A stretch of DNA of 64,000 nucleotides from Pseudomonas sessilinigenes (GTDB taxonomy: Bacteria; Pseudomonadota; Gammaproteobacteria; Pseudomonadales; Pseudomonadaceae). Positions 1 through 8,880 of the stretch are shown piece after piece. Where the stretch lies: positions 2,976,001-3,040,000 of the forward strand of contig NZ_CP027706.1 of assembly GCF_003850565.1 (NCBI RefSeq). Reading direction: 5' to 3'. The notes beneath the pieces are model-generated. The model worked only from the letters and a program-made list of their open reading frames with translations. It did no database searches and had not been told where the DNA came from. Both the position numbers and the translations under genes were made by a program. Each line of letters begins with the position of its first letter. The stretch's first letter is position 1.

Positions 1-1
1 G

Positions 2-1837
2 TCCTACCCGGACCCACAGGACCAGGGCAAGCTGCTGGCCCTGGACTACCAGAAGTTCTCCCACCAGCTGGAAGAAAAGATCCGCGACAAGTTCGAGGCG
101 CAGAACCCCAATGTGAAGATCCACATCGTCGGTTTCGCCAAGAAGGTCGGCGACCTGATCGACGGCCTGATCATGGTGGTGCTGTTCTTCGGCGTGGCCT
201 TCATCATCACCCTGGTGCTGTTGTACTGGTTCACCTGGTGCATCCGCAGCACCATCGCGGTGCTGATCACCACGCTGGTGGCGGTGGTCTGGCAACTGGG
301 GCTGATGCACGCCATCGGTTTCGGCCTGGACCCGTACTCGATGCTGGTGCCGTTTTTGATCTTCGCCATCGGTATTTCCCATGGGGTGCAGAAGATCAAC
401 GGTATCGCCTTGCAGTCCAGTGATGCCGATAACGCCCTGACCGCGGCACGAAGGACCTTCCGCCAGCTGTTCCTGCCGGGCATGATCGCGATCCTGGCCG
501 ACGCCGTGGGCTTCATCACGCTGCTGATCATCGATATCGGGGTGATCCGCGAGCTGGCCATCGGCGCCTCCATCGGCGTGGCGGTGATCGTGTTCACCAA
601 CCTGATCCTGTTGCCGGTGGCGATCTCCTATGTCGGCATCAGCAAGCGTGCCGTCGAGCGCAGCAAGAAGGACGCTTCCCGCGAGCACCCGTTCTGGCGT
701 CGGCTGTCCAGCTTTGCCAGCCCCAAGGTGGCTCCCGTTTCCATCGCCCTGGCCCTGGTGGCATTTGGCGGCGGCCTCTGGTACAGCCAGAACCTGAAGA
801 TCGGCGATCTTGACCAGGGCGCGCCGGAGCTGCGCCCCGATTCGCGCTACAACAAGGACAACAACTTCATCATCAGCAATTACTCCACCAGCTCCGATGT
901 CTTGGTGGTGATGGTCAAGACCGCCGCCGAAGGCTGCTCGCGCTACGAGGCCATGGCGCCGATCGATGAGCTGATGTGGAAGATGCAGAACACCGAGGGC
1001 GTGCAGTCGGCGATTTCCCTGGTGACCGTGTCCAAGCAGATGATCAAGGGCATGAACGAGGGCAACCTGAAATGGGAAACCCTGTCGCGCAACCCCGATG
1101 TGCTGAACAACTCCATCGCCCGGGCCGACGGCTTGTACAACAACAACTGCTCCCTGGCGCCGGTGCTGGTGTTCCTCAACGACCACAAGGCCGAGACCCT
1201 CGACCGCGCCGTGCATGCGGTGCAGGAGTTCGCCAAGGAGAACAACAAGGATGGCCTGGAGTTTATCCTCGCTGCCGGTAACGCCGGGATCGAGGCGGCC
1301 ACCAACGAGGTGATCAAGACCTCGGAGCTGACCATCCTGATCCTGGTGTACATCTGCGTAGCGGCCATGTGCATGATCACCTTCCGCTCCTGGGCGGCGA
1401 CCCTGTGCATCGTCCTGCCACTGGTCCTGACCTCGGTGCTGGGCAACGCGCTGATGGCCTTCATGGGCATTGGCGTCAAGGTGGCGACCTTGCCGGTGGT
1501 GGCGCTGGGGGTGGGCATCGGCGTGGACTACGGCATCTATATCTATAGCCGCCTGGAGAGCTTCCTGCGGGCTGGGCTGCCGTTGCAGGAGGCCTACTAC
1601 CAGACCCTGCGCTCCACCGGCAAGGCCGTGTTGTTCACCGGCTTGTGCCTGGCCATCGGCGTGTGCACCTGGATCTTCTCGGCCATCAAGTTCCAGGCCG
1701 ACATGGGCCTGATGCTGACCTTCATGCTGCTGTGGAACATGTTCGGCGCCCTGTGGCTGCTGCCAGCCCTGGCCCGCTTCCTGATCCGTCCCGAGAAGCT
1801 GGCGGGGCAGAAGGGCAATTCGCTGTTCGCTCACTGA
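2..1837 (+). CDS. RND-superfamily (MMPL/HAE3-type) exporter, C-terminal part
   Basis: The reading frame is open from the first bases of the window, so the start lies upstream and about three quarters of a usual ~800-residue protein is present. Two blocks of transmembrane helices (roughly 60-190 and 440-590 of the visible part) flank a soluble periplasmic domain, as in the second half of RND/MMPL transporters. GVGIGVDYGIYIYSR in the second block resembles the acidic TM4/TM10 region that carries protons in this superfamily. Family members in pseudomonads often sit beside DUF1329 and DUF1302 genes, which would lie outside this window. The substrate (lipid, hopanoid or hydrophobic compound) cannot be told from the sequence. 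A strong terminator follows directly, so this is the last gene of its operon. Confidence 0.85.
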   Translation, partial: SYPDPQDQGKLLALDYQKFSHQLEEKIRDKFEAQNPNVKIHIVGFAKKVGDLIDGLIMVVLFFGVAFIITLVLLYWFTWCIRSTIAVLITTLVAVVWQLGLMHAIGFGLDPYSMLVPFLIFAIGISHGVQKINGIALQSSDADNALTAARRTFRQLFLPGMIAILADAVGFITLLIIDIGVIRELAIGASIGVAVIVFTNLILLPVAISYVGISKRAVERSKKDASREHPFWRRLSSFASPKVAPVSIALALVAFGGGLWYSQNLKIGDLDQGAPELRPDSRYNKDNNFIISNYSTSSDVLVVMVKTAAEGCSRYEAMAPIDELMWKMQNTEGVQSAISLVTVSKQMIKGMNEGNLKWETLSRNPDVLNNSIARADGLYNNNCSLAPVLVFLNDHKAETLDRAVHAVQEFAKENNKDGLEFILAAGNAGIEAATNEVIKTSELTILILVYICVAAMCMITFRSWAATLCIVLPLVLTSVLGNALMAFMGIGVKVATLPVVALGVGIGVDYGIYIYSRLESFLRAGLPLQEAYYQTLRSTGKAVLFTGLCLAIGVCTWIFSAIKFQADMGLMLTFMLLWNMFGALWLLPALARFLIRPEKLAGQKGNSLFAH

Positions 1838-1860
1838 TTGCGCCATGCGCCAGTACCTGG

Positions 1861-1888
1861 CCGCAACCTTCGGGTTGCGGCCTTTTTC
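1861..1888 (+). terminator. Rho-independent terminator after the RND exporter
   Basis: An 8-bp perfect stem, CCGCAACC / GGTTGCGG, closes a TTCG tetraloop and is followed by CCTTTTTC. It starts 24 bases after the stop codon. The very stable UUCG loop and the T run make this one of the clearest terminators in the window. Confidence 0.9.
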
Positions 1889-2019
1889 ATTCTTGGCCGG
1901 GCGAGTCTGGCCGGGTTTGCCAGGGCTCCGGTGGAACCTGCCCTGGCCAGTGCGATACTGGCCCTACCGGCGCGCGCCAATCAGCTATGATTGCGCCTTT
2001 CCACTGATGATGGCTCGCC

Positions 2020-2313
2020 ATGACCGCTGTAACCGATACCTTGCTCACCGCCCTGCAAGCCTGCGACATGCTGGAGATCGACGGCTTGCACGCCTTCGAC
2101 TTCAGCCTCGACGACCAGGAGCTGCTGATCGAATGCATGGATGGCCGCGCCGCCAAGCGCTGGAGCTTCAGCCTGGCCCAGGTGCAGGCCGCGACTTTCG
2201 ACCCGGATCTGCAAAGCTGGACCCTGAAAGGCGATTCCGGTGAGCACCGCCTGGTATGCATGAGTGCCTTCAGTGCCCGTGACGAAGAGGAAGATGACCA
2301 TGAAGATGCGTAA
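2020..2313 (+). CDS. Small conserved acidic protein, function unknown
   Basis: This 97-residue protein has no signal peptide or membrane segment and ends in a very acidic tail (EEEDDHEDA). The middle alternates short strands and polar turns and reads like a small beta-rich domain. It resembles a DUF of about 90 residues found in pseudomonads (possibly DUF5629), but I cannot confirm that. Its last codons overlap the start of the downstream lactonase gene by 14 bases, so the two are probably translationally coupled. Its own terminator-isolated start suggests a promoter between positions 1890 and 2020. Confidence 0.7.
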   Translation: MTAVTDTLLTALQACDMLEIDGLHAFDFSLDDQELLIECMDGRAAKRWSFSLAQVQAATFDPDLQSWTLKGDSGEHRLVCMSAFSARDEEEDDHEDA

Positions 2314-3475
2314 TTTCTGGCCCCTGCTGATGGCGGGCAGTGTCGGCGCGATGGCGGTGCAGGCTGCGCCGGTGGAGACCCAGGAGCTGCTGGTGGGCTC
2401 CTATACCCAAGGCCAGAGCCAAGGCTTGTACCGCCTGCACTTCAACGAGCGGACCGGGCAAATCGACCCCAAGCCGTTGCAGGTGATCAAGAGCTCCAAC
2501 CCCTCTTGGCTGACCCTGTCCAAGGACCTGAAGTTCGTCTTCGCGGTGAACGAGAACAGTCCCGGACAGGCCGATCCCATCGGTCGCGTCAGCAGCTATA
2601 GCCTGGCCCCCAAGACCCATCAACTGAGCCTGATCAACCAGGTGCAGAGCCAGGGCAACGAGCCGACCCATTCCAGCCTGAGCGCCGATGGCAGCTACCT
2701 GTTCGTCAGCAACTACTCGGTGGATGTCGACCCGGGTGGCAGCCTGGCGGTGGTGCCGGTCAGTGCCGATGGTCATCTGTCGCCCGTGGTGCAACTCAGT
2801 AGCCATCCGGCCAGCCGGGTCGACCCCGAGCGCCAACAATCGGCCCACGTGCATTCGTCGGTGTCCTCGCCCGATGGCAAGTTCCTGTTCGCCAATGACC
2901 TGGGTGCGGACAAGATCTTCGTCTATCGCTATGACCCCAAGGCCAATCCCGAGCATCCGTTGAGCCCGGCCGAGCCAGCCTTCGTCCAGCTACCGCCAGG
3001 CAGTGGCCCGCGCCATTTGCTGTTCAGTGCCGATGGCAAGCATGCTTACCTGACCATGGAGATGAGCGCCCAGGTGGCGGTGTTCGACTACCAGGATGGC
3101 AAGCTGACCCAGCGCCAGATCCTCGACCTGGCGGCCAACGCCAGCAAGGAGAAGAAAGCCGCCGGGGCGCTGCATGCCTCCAAGGACGGCCAGTACCTGT
3201 ACGTGAGCAACCGTGGCACCGCCAACCAGCTGCTGGTATTCGCCATCGATCCGGCCAGCGGCCAGCTCAAGGAGATCCAGCGCCGTTCCGTGGAAGGTGA
3301 CCACCCGCGGGAGTTCAGCCTCGATCCGAGCAACCGCTATGTGCTGATCGGCAACCAGAAGAGCAACCAGATCGTGGTGATCGAGCGTGACGCCAAGACC
3401 GGGTTCCTCGGCAAGACCGTGCAGAAATTGCCCTTCGATGCCCCCAGCGATATCAAGTTTTTGGTGCGGCAATAA
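2300..3475 (+). CDS. Periplasmic lactonase-family (6-phosphogluconolactonase-like) beta-propeller
   Basis: The 391-residue protein begins with a Sec signal peptide (about 20 residues, ending AVQA-AP). A seven-bladed propeller of the Pgl/YbhE lactonase family (PF10282) follows. Diagnostic pieces include LLVGSYTQGQSQGLYRLHF near the mature N-terminus, NPSWLTLSKD, HVHSSVSSPDGKFLFANDLG, GSGPRHLLFSADGKHAYLT and DHPREFSLDPSNRYVLIGNQ. I chose the ATG at 2300 because GAGGA lies about nine bases upstream; ATGs at 2294 and 2306 are in frame and also possible. A periplasmic location argues against the cytoplasmic pentose-phosphate role, so the true substrate may be another sugar lactone. A clean terminator follows. 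Confidence 0.85.
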   Translation: MKMRNFWPLLMAGSVGAMAVQAAPVETQELLVGSYTQGQSQGLYRLHFNERTGQIDPKPLQVIKSSNPSWLTLSKDLKFVFAVNENSPGQADPIGRVSSYSLAPKTHQLSLINQVQSQGNEPTHSSLSADGSYLFVSNYSVDVDPGGSLAVVPVSADGHLSPVVQLSSHPASRVDPERQQSAHVHSSVSSPDGKFLFANDLGADKIFVYRYDPKANPEHPLSPAEPAFVQLPPGSGPRHLLFSADGKHAYLTMEMSAQVAVFDYQDGKLTQRQILDLAANASKEKKAAGALHASKDGQYLYVSNRGTANQLLVFAIDPASGQLKEIQRRSVEGDHPREFSLDPSNRYVLIGNQKSNQIVVIERDAKTGFLGKTVQKLPFDAPSDIKFLVRQ

Positions 3476-3480
3476 GCCAC

Positions 3481-3512
3481 AGGCCCCGTCATCCGGGGCC
3501 TGAGTCTTTCTA
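3481..3512 (+). terminator. Rho-independent terminator after the lactonase gene
   Basis: An 8-bp stem AGGCCCCG / CGGGGCCT with a 5-base loop is followed by GAGTCTTTCT. It begins 5 bases after the stop codon. Confidence 0.85.
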
Positions 3513-3630
3513 TTAATGACGCTGATATTGGCTACTGGTGCAAAGCATTTTTGCCCGCCAACCCTCGGGAGTAAGTTTGCTTCAAGGCCCACACGGGCAA
3601 GCAAGCCAACTGAATCCGAGGGTTATACCG

Positions 3631-3810
3631 ATGAACTTCAATCTCTTCTCCGTGATCGCCGCTTCCGCCATTTCCGCCAGCGTGGTCCTGCCTGCCAGCG
3701 CCCATGTGGAAATCAGCCAGAAGAAATCCGCGACCAACACCTACACCCAGAAGTACCTGCAGCAAAGCGCCAACTTCTATGCGGCTCTGGACCACAAGTC
3801 CCATAGCTGA
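3631..3810 (+). CDS. Small exported protein (59 aa), unknown function
   Basis: The ATG at 3631 is preceded by GAGGG about eight bases upstream. The product has a clear Sec signal peptide (basic-poor n-region, hydrophobic FSVIAASAISASVVL, cleavage after PASA) and leaves a mature peptide of about 35 residues rich in Ser, Gln, Lys and Tyr. There are no cysteines. Such very small periplasmic proteins are common in Pseudomonas and usually uncharacterised. It has its own ribosome-binding site and sits between a terminator and an inverted repeat, so it is probably a single-gene unit. I do not recognise a family. Confidence 0.65.
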   Translation: MNFNLFSVIAASAISASVVLPASAHVEISQKKSATNTYTQKYLQQSANFYAALDHKSHS

Positions 3811-3833
3811 TCCCGACTCGCCGATCCCCCGGT

Positions 3834-3876
3834 ATGCAGGAGCGACATCACTGGTGCAGTGCTGTCGCTCCTGCAT
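3834..3876. repeat. 14-bp perfect inverted repeat, REP-like
   Basis: ATGCAGGAGCGACA (3834-3847) and TGTCGCTCCTGCAT (3863-3876) are exact inverse complements around a 15-base spacer. The arm contains the CAGGAGCGA/TCGCTCCTG core typical of pseudomonad REP sequences (compare 48575-48684). There is no T run on either strand, so it is more likely a REP/REPIN element than a standard terminator, although it may end transcription or protect the mRNA of the small gene upstream. Confidence 0.6.
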
Positions 3877-3992
3877 GACCTGTTTGCGAGCGAACTCACA
3901 GGCCAGGCAAATTTTGCTTGGTAGTGTCACATGGCCATGTGTTTAAATTTGACGCTGAATTATTGACTCTTTCCCGAGCAAGGATCGATAGC

Positions 3993-4118
3993 ATGATGAT
4001 GCGTCTGACCGTGGTTCTGTTGTTGCTCTATTCCAGTCCCATCCTGTCTTCTGCGCAACCGCTCGAAGGTGAGCCGGAGACGGCCCGCGAGCGCTTGAAC
4101 AGTCTGTTGCAGGACTGA
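3993..4118 (+). CDS. Very small exported protein (41 aa), unknown
   Basis: The ATG at 3993 has AAGGA about eight bases upstream. The peptide is a hydrophobic signal (MRLTVVLLLLYSSPILSSA) followed by a mature tail of about 20 mostly acidic residues ending RERLNSLLQD. In-frame ATGs at 3993, 3996 and 3999 make the exact start uncertain. It is one of three tiny exported or membrane genes in a row. No family is recognised. Confidence 0.5.
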   Translation: MMMRLTVVLLLLYSSPILSSAQPLEGEPETARERLNSLLQD

Positions 4119-4231
4119 CCCAGGGTTTGCCGGCGATCAAGCAAACTGATCGTCGTCATGGAAAAAAGTGACTGTCGCGTCGCCTGCATCTGGCGCAATC
4201 TCCGGACATTGCCGCTTCGGAGATCATCGAC

Positions 4232-4351
4232 ATGGGCCGTACCTTGCTCGTTTGCGCCAAACAGGGCGCCTATGCAGCCATCGCCTTGTACCTGCTGTTG
4301 CTGTTGGGCATTTGCCTGAGCACTGGCGTGTCCTTGGCCCTGGCCCTGTAG
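4232..4351 (+). CDS. Putative 39-aa single-pass membrane protein
   Basis: The ATG at 4232 is preceded by CGGAG about nine bases upstream. The peptide has a short basic head (MGRTLLVCAKQG) and then one long hydrophobic span (AAIALYLLLLLGICL) running to the C-terminus. This is the layout of small inner-membrane peptides, but the ORF is short enough to arise by chance in G+C-rich DNA. Support is the RBS-like sequence and the membrane helix only. Confidence 0.35.
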   Translation: MGRTLLVCAKQGAYAAIALYLLLLLGICLSTGVSLALAL

Positions 4352-4425
4352 CCGCCGGCCTGGAGTAGGTCGGCGGCGGGGCGGATGGCACTTGCCGCGC
4401 CGTTGCGGGCGGCAAGCATCAGGCG

Positions 4426-7400
4426 TTAGCGGGAGCCGCCACGGCGTACCAGCGTCATCACCACCACGAAGAACACCGGCACGAAGATCACTGCCAGGGT
4501 CGCGGTGATCATGCCGCCGATCACCCCGGTGCCGATGGCTTGCTGGCTGGCGGAGCTGGCGCCGGTGGCAATGGCCAGGGGTACCACGCCGAGAATGAAC
4601 GCCAGGGAGGTCATGACGATCGGGCGCAGGCGCAGGCGGGCAGCCTGCAAGGTGGCGTCCAGCAAGTCATGCCCCTCGTCGTACAGACTCTTGGCGAACT
4701 CGATGATCAGGATCGCGTTCTTCGCCGACAGGCCGATGATGGTGATCAGGCCCACCTTGAAGAACACATCGTTGGGCATGCCGCGCAAGTTCACTGCCAG
4801 CACGGCACCCAGCACACCGAGCGGAACCACCAACAGCACCGAGGCCGGGATCGACCAGCTCTCGTAGAGCGCTGCCAGGCACAGGAATACGACCAGCAGC
4901 GACAGGCCCAGCAGCAGGGGGGCCTGGCTACCGGACAGGCGTTCCTGCAACGACAGGCCGGTCCACTCCAGGCCCAGACCTGCCGGCAACTGGGCCACCA
5001 GGCGCTCGACTTCCTGCATGGCTTCGCCGGTACTGCGCCCTGGCGCCGGCTCACCGGACACACTGATCGCTGGGTAGCCGTTATAGCGGGTCAGCTGCGC
5101 CGGCCCCTGCTTCCAGCTGGCCCGGACGAAGGATGACAGCGGCACCATCTTGCCGTTGCTGTTGCGTACGTTCAGCCGCAGCAGGTCCTCGACCTGGCTG
5201 CGTTGATCGCCTGCGGCCTGGATCACCACGCGCTGCATCCGACCCTGGTTGGGGAAGTCGTTGATATAGGCCGAGCCCAGGGCGGTGGACAACAGGCTAC
5301 CGATGTCGGCAAACGACACGCCCAGGGCATTGGCCTGCTTGCGGTCGACCTCCAGGTACACTTGCGGGGCCTCGGCCAGGGCGTTTTCCCGGACGTTGAC
5401 CAGGATCGGGCTTTTTTCCGCGGCCTGCAGCAGCTCGGTGCGGGCCTGCATCAGGGCTTCATGGCCGACGCCGCCACGGTCCTGCAAGCGGAACTCGAAA
5501 CCGCTGGACGTGCCCAGGCCATCGATCGGCGGCGGCAGGATGGCGTAGGCCACGGCATCCTTGATTTCGCCGAAGGCTACCGTAGCGCGCTCGGCGATGC
5601 TCATCGCCGAGTCGTCACGGCCCCGTTGCGACCAGTCCTTGAGGGTGGTGAAGGCCAGCGCCGCGTTCTGCCCGTTACCCGAGAAACTGAAGCCCAGGAT
5701 GATGGTGGTGTCGCCAACCCCCGGTTCTGTGGCGTTGTGCGCCTCGATCTGCTCCACCACGCGAATGGTGCGATTCTGGCTGGCACCAGGAGGCAGCTGG
5801 ATATCGGTGATGGTGTAGCCCTGGTCTTCCACTGGCAGGAACGAGGAGGGCAGGCGCACGAACAACAGCGCCATGACCGCCAGCAGCATGACGTAGACCA
5901 ACAGGTAGCGACCGCTGCGCTTGAGGGCGTAGGCCACGCCACTCTGGTAGCTGTTGGTGATGCGCTCGAAGCGGCGGTTGAACCAACCGAAGAAGCCGCC
6001 ACGCTCGTGGTGCTCGCCAGCGGCGACAGGCTTGAGCAGGGTCGCGCACAGTGCCGGCGTCAGGGTCAGGGCCAGGAACGCCGAGAACAGGATCGAAGTG
6101 GCCATGGACAGCGAGAACTGCTGGTAGATCACCCCCACCGAGCCAGGCATGAAGGCCATGGGGATGAACACCGCCACCAGCACCAGGGTGATACCGATGA
6201 TCGCGCCGGTGATCTGCTTCATCGCCTTGCGCGTGGCTTCCTTGGGCGGCAGGCCTTCCTCGGCCATGATCCGCTCGACGTTCTCCACCACGACAATGGC
6301 GTCGTCCACCAGGATGCCGATGGCCAGCACCATGCCGAACATGGTGAGCACGTTGATGGAGAAGCCCAGGACCAGCATGGTGGCGAAGGTGCCCATCAAG
6401 GCCACCGGCACCACCAGGGTCGGGATCAGGGTGTAGCGGATGTTCTGCAGGAACAGCAGCATCACCAGGAACACCAGGGCCATCGCCTCGAGCAGGGTGT
6501 AGATCACCTTGGTGATCGAGACCTTGACGAAGGGCGAGGTGTCATAGGGAATCTTGTATTCCACGCCGGCGGGGAAGTAGCGCGACAGCTCGTCCATCTT
6601 CGCCCGGATCAGGGTCGCGGTATTCAGCGCGTTGGCCCCGGGGGACAGCTGCACGCCGACGGCGGTGGACTGCTTGCCGTTCAGGCGCGTGCCGAACTGA
6701 TACTCCTGGCTGCCCACTTCCACTCGCGCCACATCGCCGATGCGCACGGTGGAGCCGTCGGGGTTGGCCTTGAGAACGATGTCGGCAAACTCTTCAGGGC
6801 TGGCCAACTGCCCCTTGACCAGCACGGTGGCGGTGATTTCCTGGCTGGAAGGGCCGGGCAGGTCACCGATGCTGCCTGCCGGTACCTGGGCGTTCTGCGC
6901 AGCCACGGCGGCGTTGACGTCGGCGGGGGTGAGGTTGAAGCCGATCAGCTTCTGCGGATCGAGCCAGATCCGCATGGCCCGTTCGGCGCCATACAACTGG
7001 GCCTTGCCGACGCCATCCAGGCGGCGGATCTCGTTCAGCACGCTGCGCGCCATGTAGTCGCTGAGCGCGACCTCGTCCAGGCGCCCGTCATTGGAGCTCA
7101 GGGTGATCAGCAGCAGGAAGCCGGCGGAGACTTTCTCCACCTGCAGGCCTTGCTGGGTCACGGCCTGGGGCAGGCGTGGCTCCACCGCCTTGAGGCGGTT
7201 CTGTACATCCACCTGGGCCAGCTCCGGGTTGGTGCCCGGTTGGAAGGTCGCGGTGATGGTGGCGCTGCCCAGGCTGCTCTGGGACGAAAAGTACAGCAGG
7301 TGGTCGGCGCCGTTGAGCTCTTGCTCGATCAGGCTGACCACCGACTCGTCCAGGGTCTGGGCCGACGCGCCGGGGTAGGTCGCGGCGATCTCGATCTGCG

Positions 7401-7521
7401 GCGGGGCGACGTTGGGGTACTGCGCCACGGGCAACTTGGGAATCGCCAGCGCACCGCCGAGCAAGATGAAGAAGGCGACCACCCAGGCGAACACCGGGCG
7501 GTCAATGAAGAATTGCGGCAT
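4426..7521 (-). CDS. HAE1-family RND multidrug efflux permease (MexD/MexB-like)
   Basis: This is a complete 1031-residue inner-membrane RND pump of typical length. It opens with FFIDRPVFAWVVAFFILLGG (TM1). The TM4 proton-relay region reads GILVDDAIVVVENVERIM, containing the paired aspartates, and the TM10 region GLSAKNAILIIEFAKSL carries the conserved lysine. Two large periplasmic loops lie between TM1-2 and TM7-8, and GFSFSGNGQNAALAF and PPPIDGLGTSSGFEFRL resemble the MexD/AcrB porter domain. It uses proton import to expel drugs from the periplasm. It follows the adaptor gene by 10 bases on the same strand. No outer-membrane channel gene adjoins, so it must borrow one (OprM or OprN class). 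The exact Mex name cannot be assigned. Confidence 0.92.
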   Translation of the reverse strand: MPQFFIDRPVFAWVVAFFILLGGALAIPKLPVAQYPNVAPPQIEIAATYPGASAQTLDESVVSLIEQELNGADHLLYFSSQSSLGSATITATFQPGTNPELAQVDVQNRLKAVEPRLPQAVTQQGLQVEKVSAGFLLLITLSSNDGRLDEVALSDYMARSVLNEIRRLDGVGKAQLYGAERAMRIWLDPQKLIGFNLTPADVNAAVAAQNAQVPAGSIGDLPGPSSQEITATVLVKGQLASPEEFADIVLKANPDGSTVRIGDVARVEVGSQEYQFGTRLNGKQSTAVGVQLSPGANALNTATLIRAKMDELSRYFPAGVEYKIPYDTSPFVKVSITKVIYTLLEAMALVFLVMLLFLQNIRYTLIPTLVVPVALMGTFATMLVLGFSINVLTMFGMVLAIGILVDDAIVVVENVERIMAEEGLPPKEATRKAMKQITGAIIGITLVLVAVFIPMAFMPGSVGVIYQQFSLSMATSILFSAFLALTLTPALCATLLKPVAAGEHHERGGFFGWFNRRFERITNSYQSGVAYALKRSGRYLLVYVMLLAVMALLFVRLPSSFLPVEDQGYTITDIQLPPGASQNRTIRVVEQIEAHNATEPGVGDTTIILGFSFSGNGQNAALAFTTLKDWSQRGRDDSAMSIAERATVAFGEIKDAVAYAILPPPIDGLGTSSGFEFRLQDRGGVGHEALMQARTELLQAAEKSPILVNVRENALAEAPQVYLEVDRKQANALGVSFADIGSLLSTALGSAYINDFPNQGRMQRVVIQAAGDQRSQVEDLLRLNVRNSNGKMVPLSSFVRASWKQGPAQLTRYNGYPAISVSGEPAPGRSTGEAMQEVERLVAQLPAGLGLEWTGLSLQERLSGSQAPLLLGLSLLVVFLCLAALYESWSIPASVLLVVPLGVLGAVLAVNLRGMPNDVFFKVGLITIIGLSAKNAILIIEFAKSLYDEGHDLLDATLQAARLRLRPIVMTSLAFILGVVPLAIATGASSASQQAIGTGVIGGMITATLAVIFVPVFFVVVMTLVRRGGSR

Positions 7522-7531
7522 GTTGTACTAC

Positions 7532-8686
7532 CTACTGGCCTGGGTTCTGGACGTGCACCACGGGAGTGTCTTCGATCTCCACCAACTCGCCTGGGCGGGC
7601 ATGTTGCAGGCCCTCGACGATGATGCGGTCACCGGGCTTGAGGCCGGCGGTGACGATCCAGCGATCCTGTTGTACGCCCCCCAGATGCACTGGATGCTGC
7701 ACCACACGGTTCTCGGCGTTGACCAGCAACACCTGGGCAATGCCAGCACCGTCGCGCTGGATGGCGCGCTGCGGCACGCTGATGCCCTGGCGGTCGACGG
7801 CCTGCTCCAGGCGTACGCGCACGAAGCTGCCGGGCAACAGGTCCAGGTCCGGGTTGGGGAATTCGCTGCGCAGGATGATCTGCCCGGTGCCCGGGTCGAC
7901 GCTGATATCGGCGAACAGCAGCTTGCCCGGCAATGGGTAGAAACTGCCGTCGTCCAGGATCAGGGTGGCTTTGGCCTGGTCCTTGCCGACTTGTTGCAAC
8001 TGCCCGGCCCGCATGGCCCGGCGCAGCTCGTTGAGCTCACGGGTGGACTGGGTCAGGTCGGCATGGATCGGGTCCAGTTGCTGGATCAGTGCCAGGGGCG
8101 TGGTTTCGTTCTGGCCGACCAGTGCGCCTTCGGTGACCAGGGCGCGACCGACCCGGCCGGAAATCGGCGCGGTGACGGTGGCATACCCCAGGTTGAGCCG
8201 GGCGCGCTGTACCGCCGCCTGGTTCGCCGCCACTTCGGCATCGGCCTGGCGCGTGGCGGCCCGGGCATTGTCATATTCCTGGCTGCTGATGGCCTGGTCG
8301 GCCACCAGCTTGGAGTAGCGCTGCTCTTGCAGGCGCGCCTGGAATGCGGTGGCCTCGGCCTTGCGCAGACTGGCGATGGCGCTGTCCAGGTCGGCCTTGA
8401 ACGGCGCCGGGTCGATACGGAACAGCACGTCGCCCTGCTTGACGTCCGAACCTTCGCGGAAGGTTCGCTGCAGCACCACGCCGGCGACCCGGGCACGCAC
8501 TTCAGCGATGCGCGGCGCGGCGATGCGCCCGCTCAGTTCACTGGTGATCGATAGCGCCTGGCTCTGGATCGTCTCGGTCCGGACCTTGGGCGGTGGTGCC
8601 TTCTGTTCGTCCGCGGCCTTGCCGCAGGCGCTCAACGTCGCGGCCAGAATCACCAGGCAAAGCGGCGTAAAGAGTTTGTTCGACAT
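7532..8686 (-). CDS. RND efflux periplasmic adaptor lipoprotein (MexC/AcrA-like)
   Basis: The 384-residue protein has a lipoprotein signal ending LSAC-G (lipobox near residues 18-21). The usual membrane-fusion order follows: first beta-barrel/lipoyl half (RVAGVVLQRTFREGSDVKQG), alpha-helical hairpin (about 95-165), second lipoyl half (TAPISGRVGRALVTEGALV) and the C-terminal barrel (SVPQRAIQRDGAGIAQV). It links the inner-membrane pump to an outer-membrane channel and is the first gene of the pump operon. The two-component genes at 8881-10885 are divergent, so control by that pair is likely but unproven. Confidence 0.92.
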   Translation of the reverse strand: MSNKLFTPLCLVILAATLSACGKAADEQKAPPPKVRTETIQSQALSITSELSGRIAAPRIAEVRARVAGVVLQRTFREGSDVKQGDVLFRIDPAPFKADLDSAIASLRKAEATAFQARLQEQRYSKLVADQAISSQEYDNARAATRQADAEVAANQAAVQRARLNLGYATVTAPISGRVGRALVTEGALVGQNETTPLALIQQLDPIHADLTQSTRELNELRRAMRAGQLQQVGKDQAKATLILDDGSFYPLPGKLLFADISVDPGTGQIILRSEFPNPDLDLLPGSFVRVRLEQAVDRQGISVPQRAIQRDGAGIAQVLLVNAENRVVQHPVHLGGVQQDRWIVTAGLKPGDRIIVEGLQHARPGELVEIEDTPVVHVQNPGQ

Positions 8687-8739
8687 GCTGATACCCCAAT
8701 AATGACTCCGGCATGCTAAGAGCGGGAGACAACGCGCGC

Positions 8740-8777
8740 TGTGAAGCTTCGTAGGCGCTGTGTGAAAAAGTGTGAAG
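8740..8777. promoter_or_regulatory. Three TGTGAA direct repeats in the pump/two-component divergent region
   Basis: TGTGAAG (8740-8746), TGTGAAA (8761-8767) and TGTGAAG (8771-8777) lie on the same strand with starts 21 and 10 bases apart, that is two and one helical turns. OmpR/PhoB-class regulators bind tandem direct repeats with this phasing. The sites lie between the adaptor start (8686) and the response-regulator start (8881), where either operon could be controlled. The match to any named consensus is not claimed. Confidence 0.5.
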
Positions 8778-8880
8778 CAGGCGCGCCGGCACGGGCCGGG
8801 GCGTATATCCTTGGCGCCTTGCTTGTCCGGTATCTGATAGACGCCGGTACTGTGTATTTCTTCAAAAAGACCTTTCTTCC

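Noticed and set aside
5203..7623. Plus-strand open frame of about 800 codons opposite the RND permease
   Set aside because: The His/Gln/Gly-rich translation without domains is typical antisense shadow; the minus strand encodes a clear, complete RND pump.
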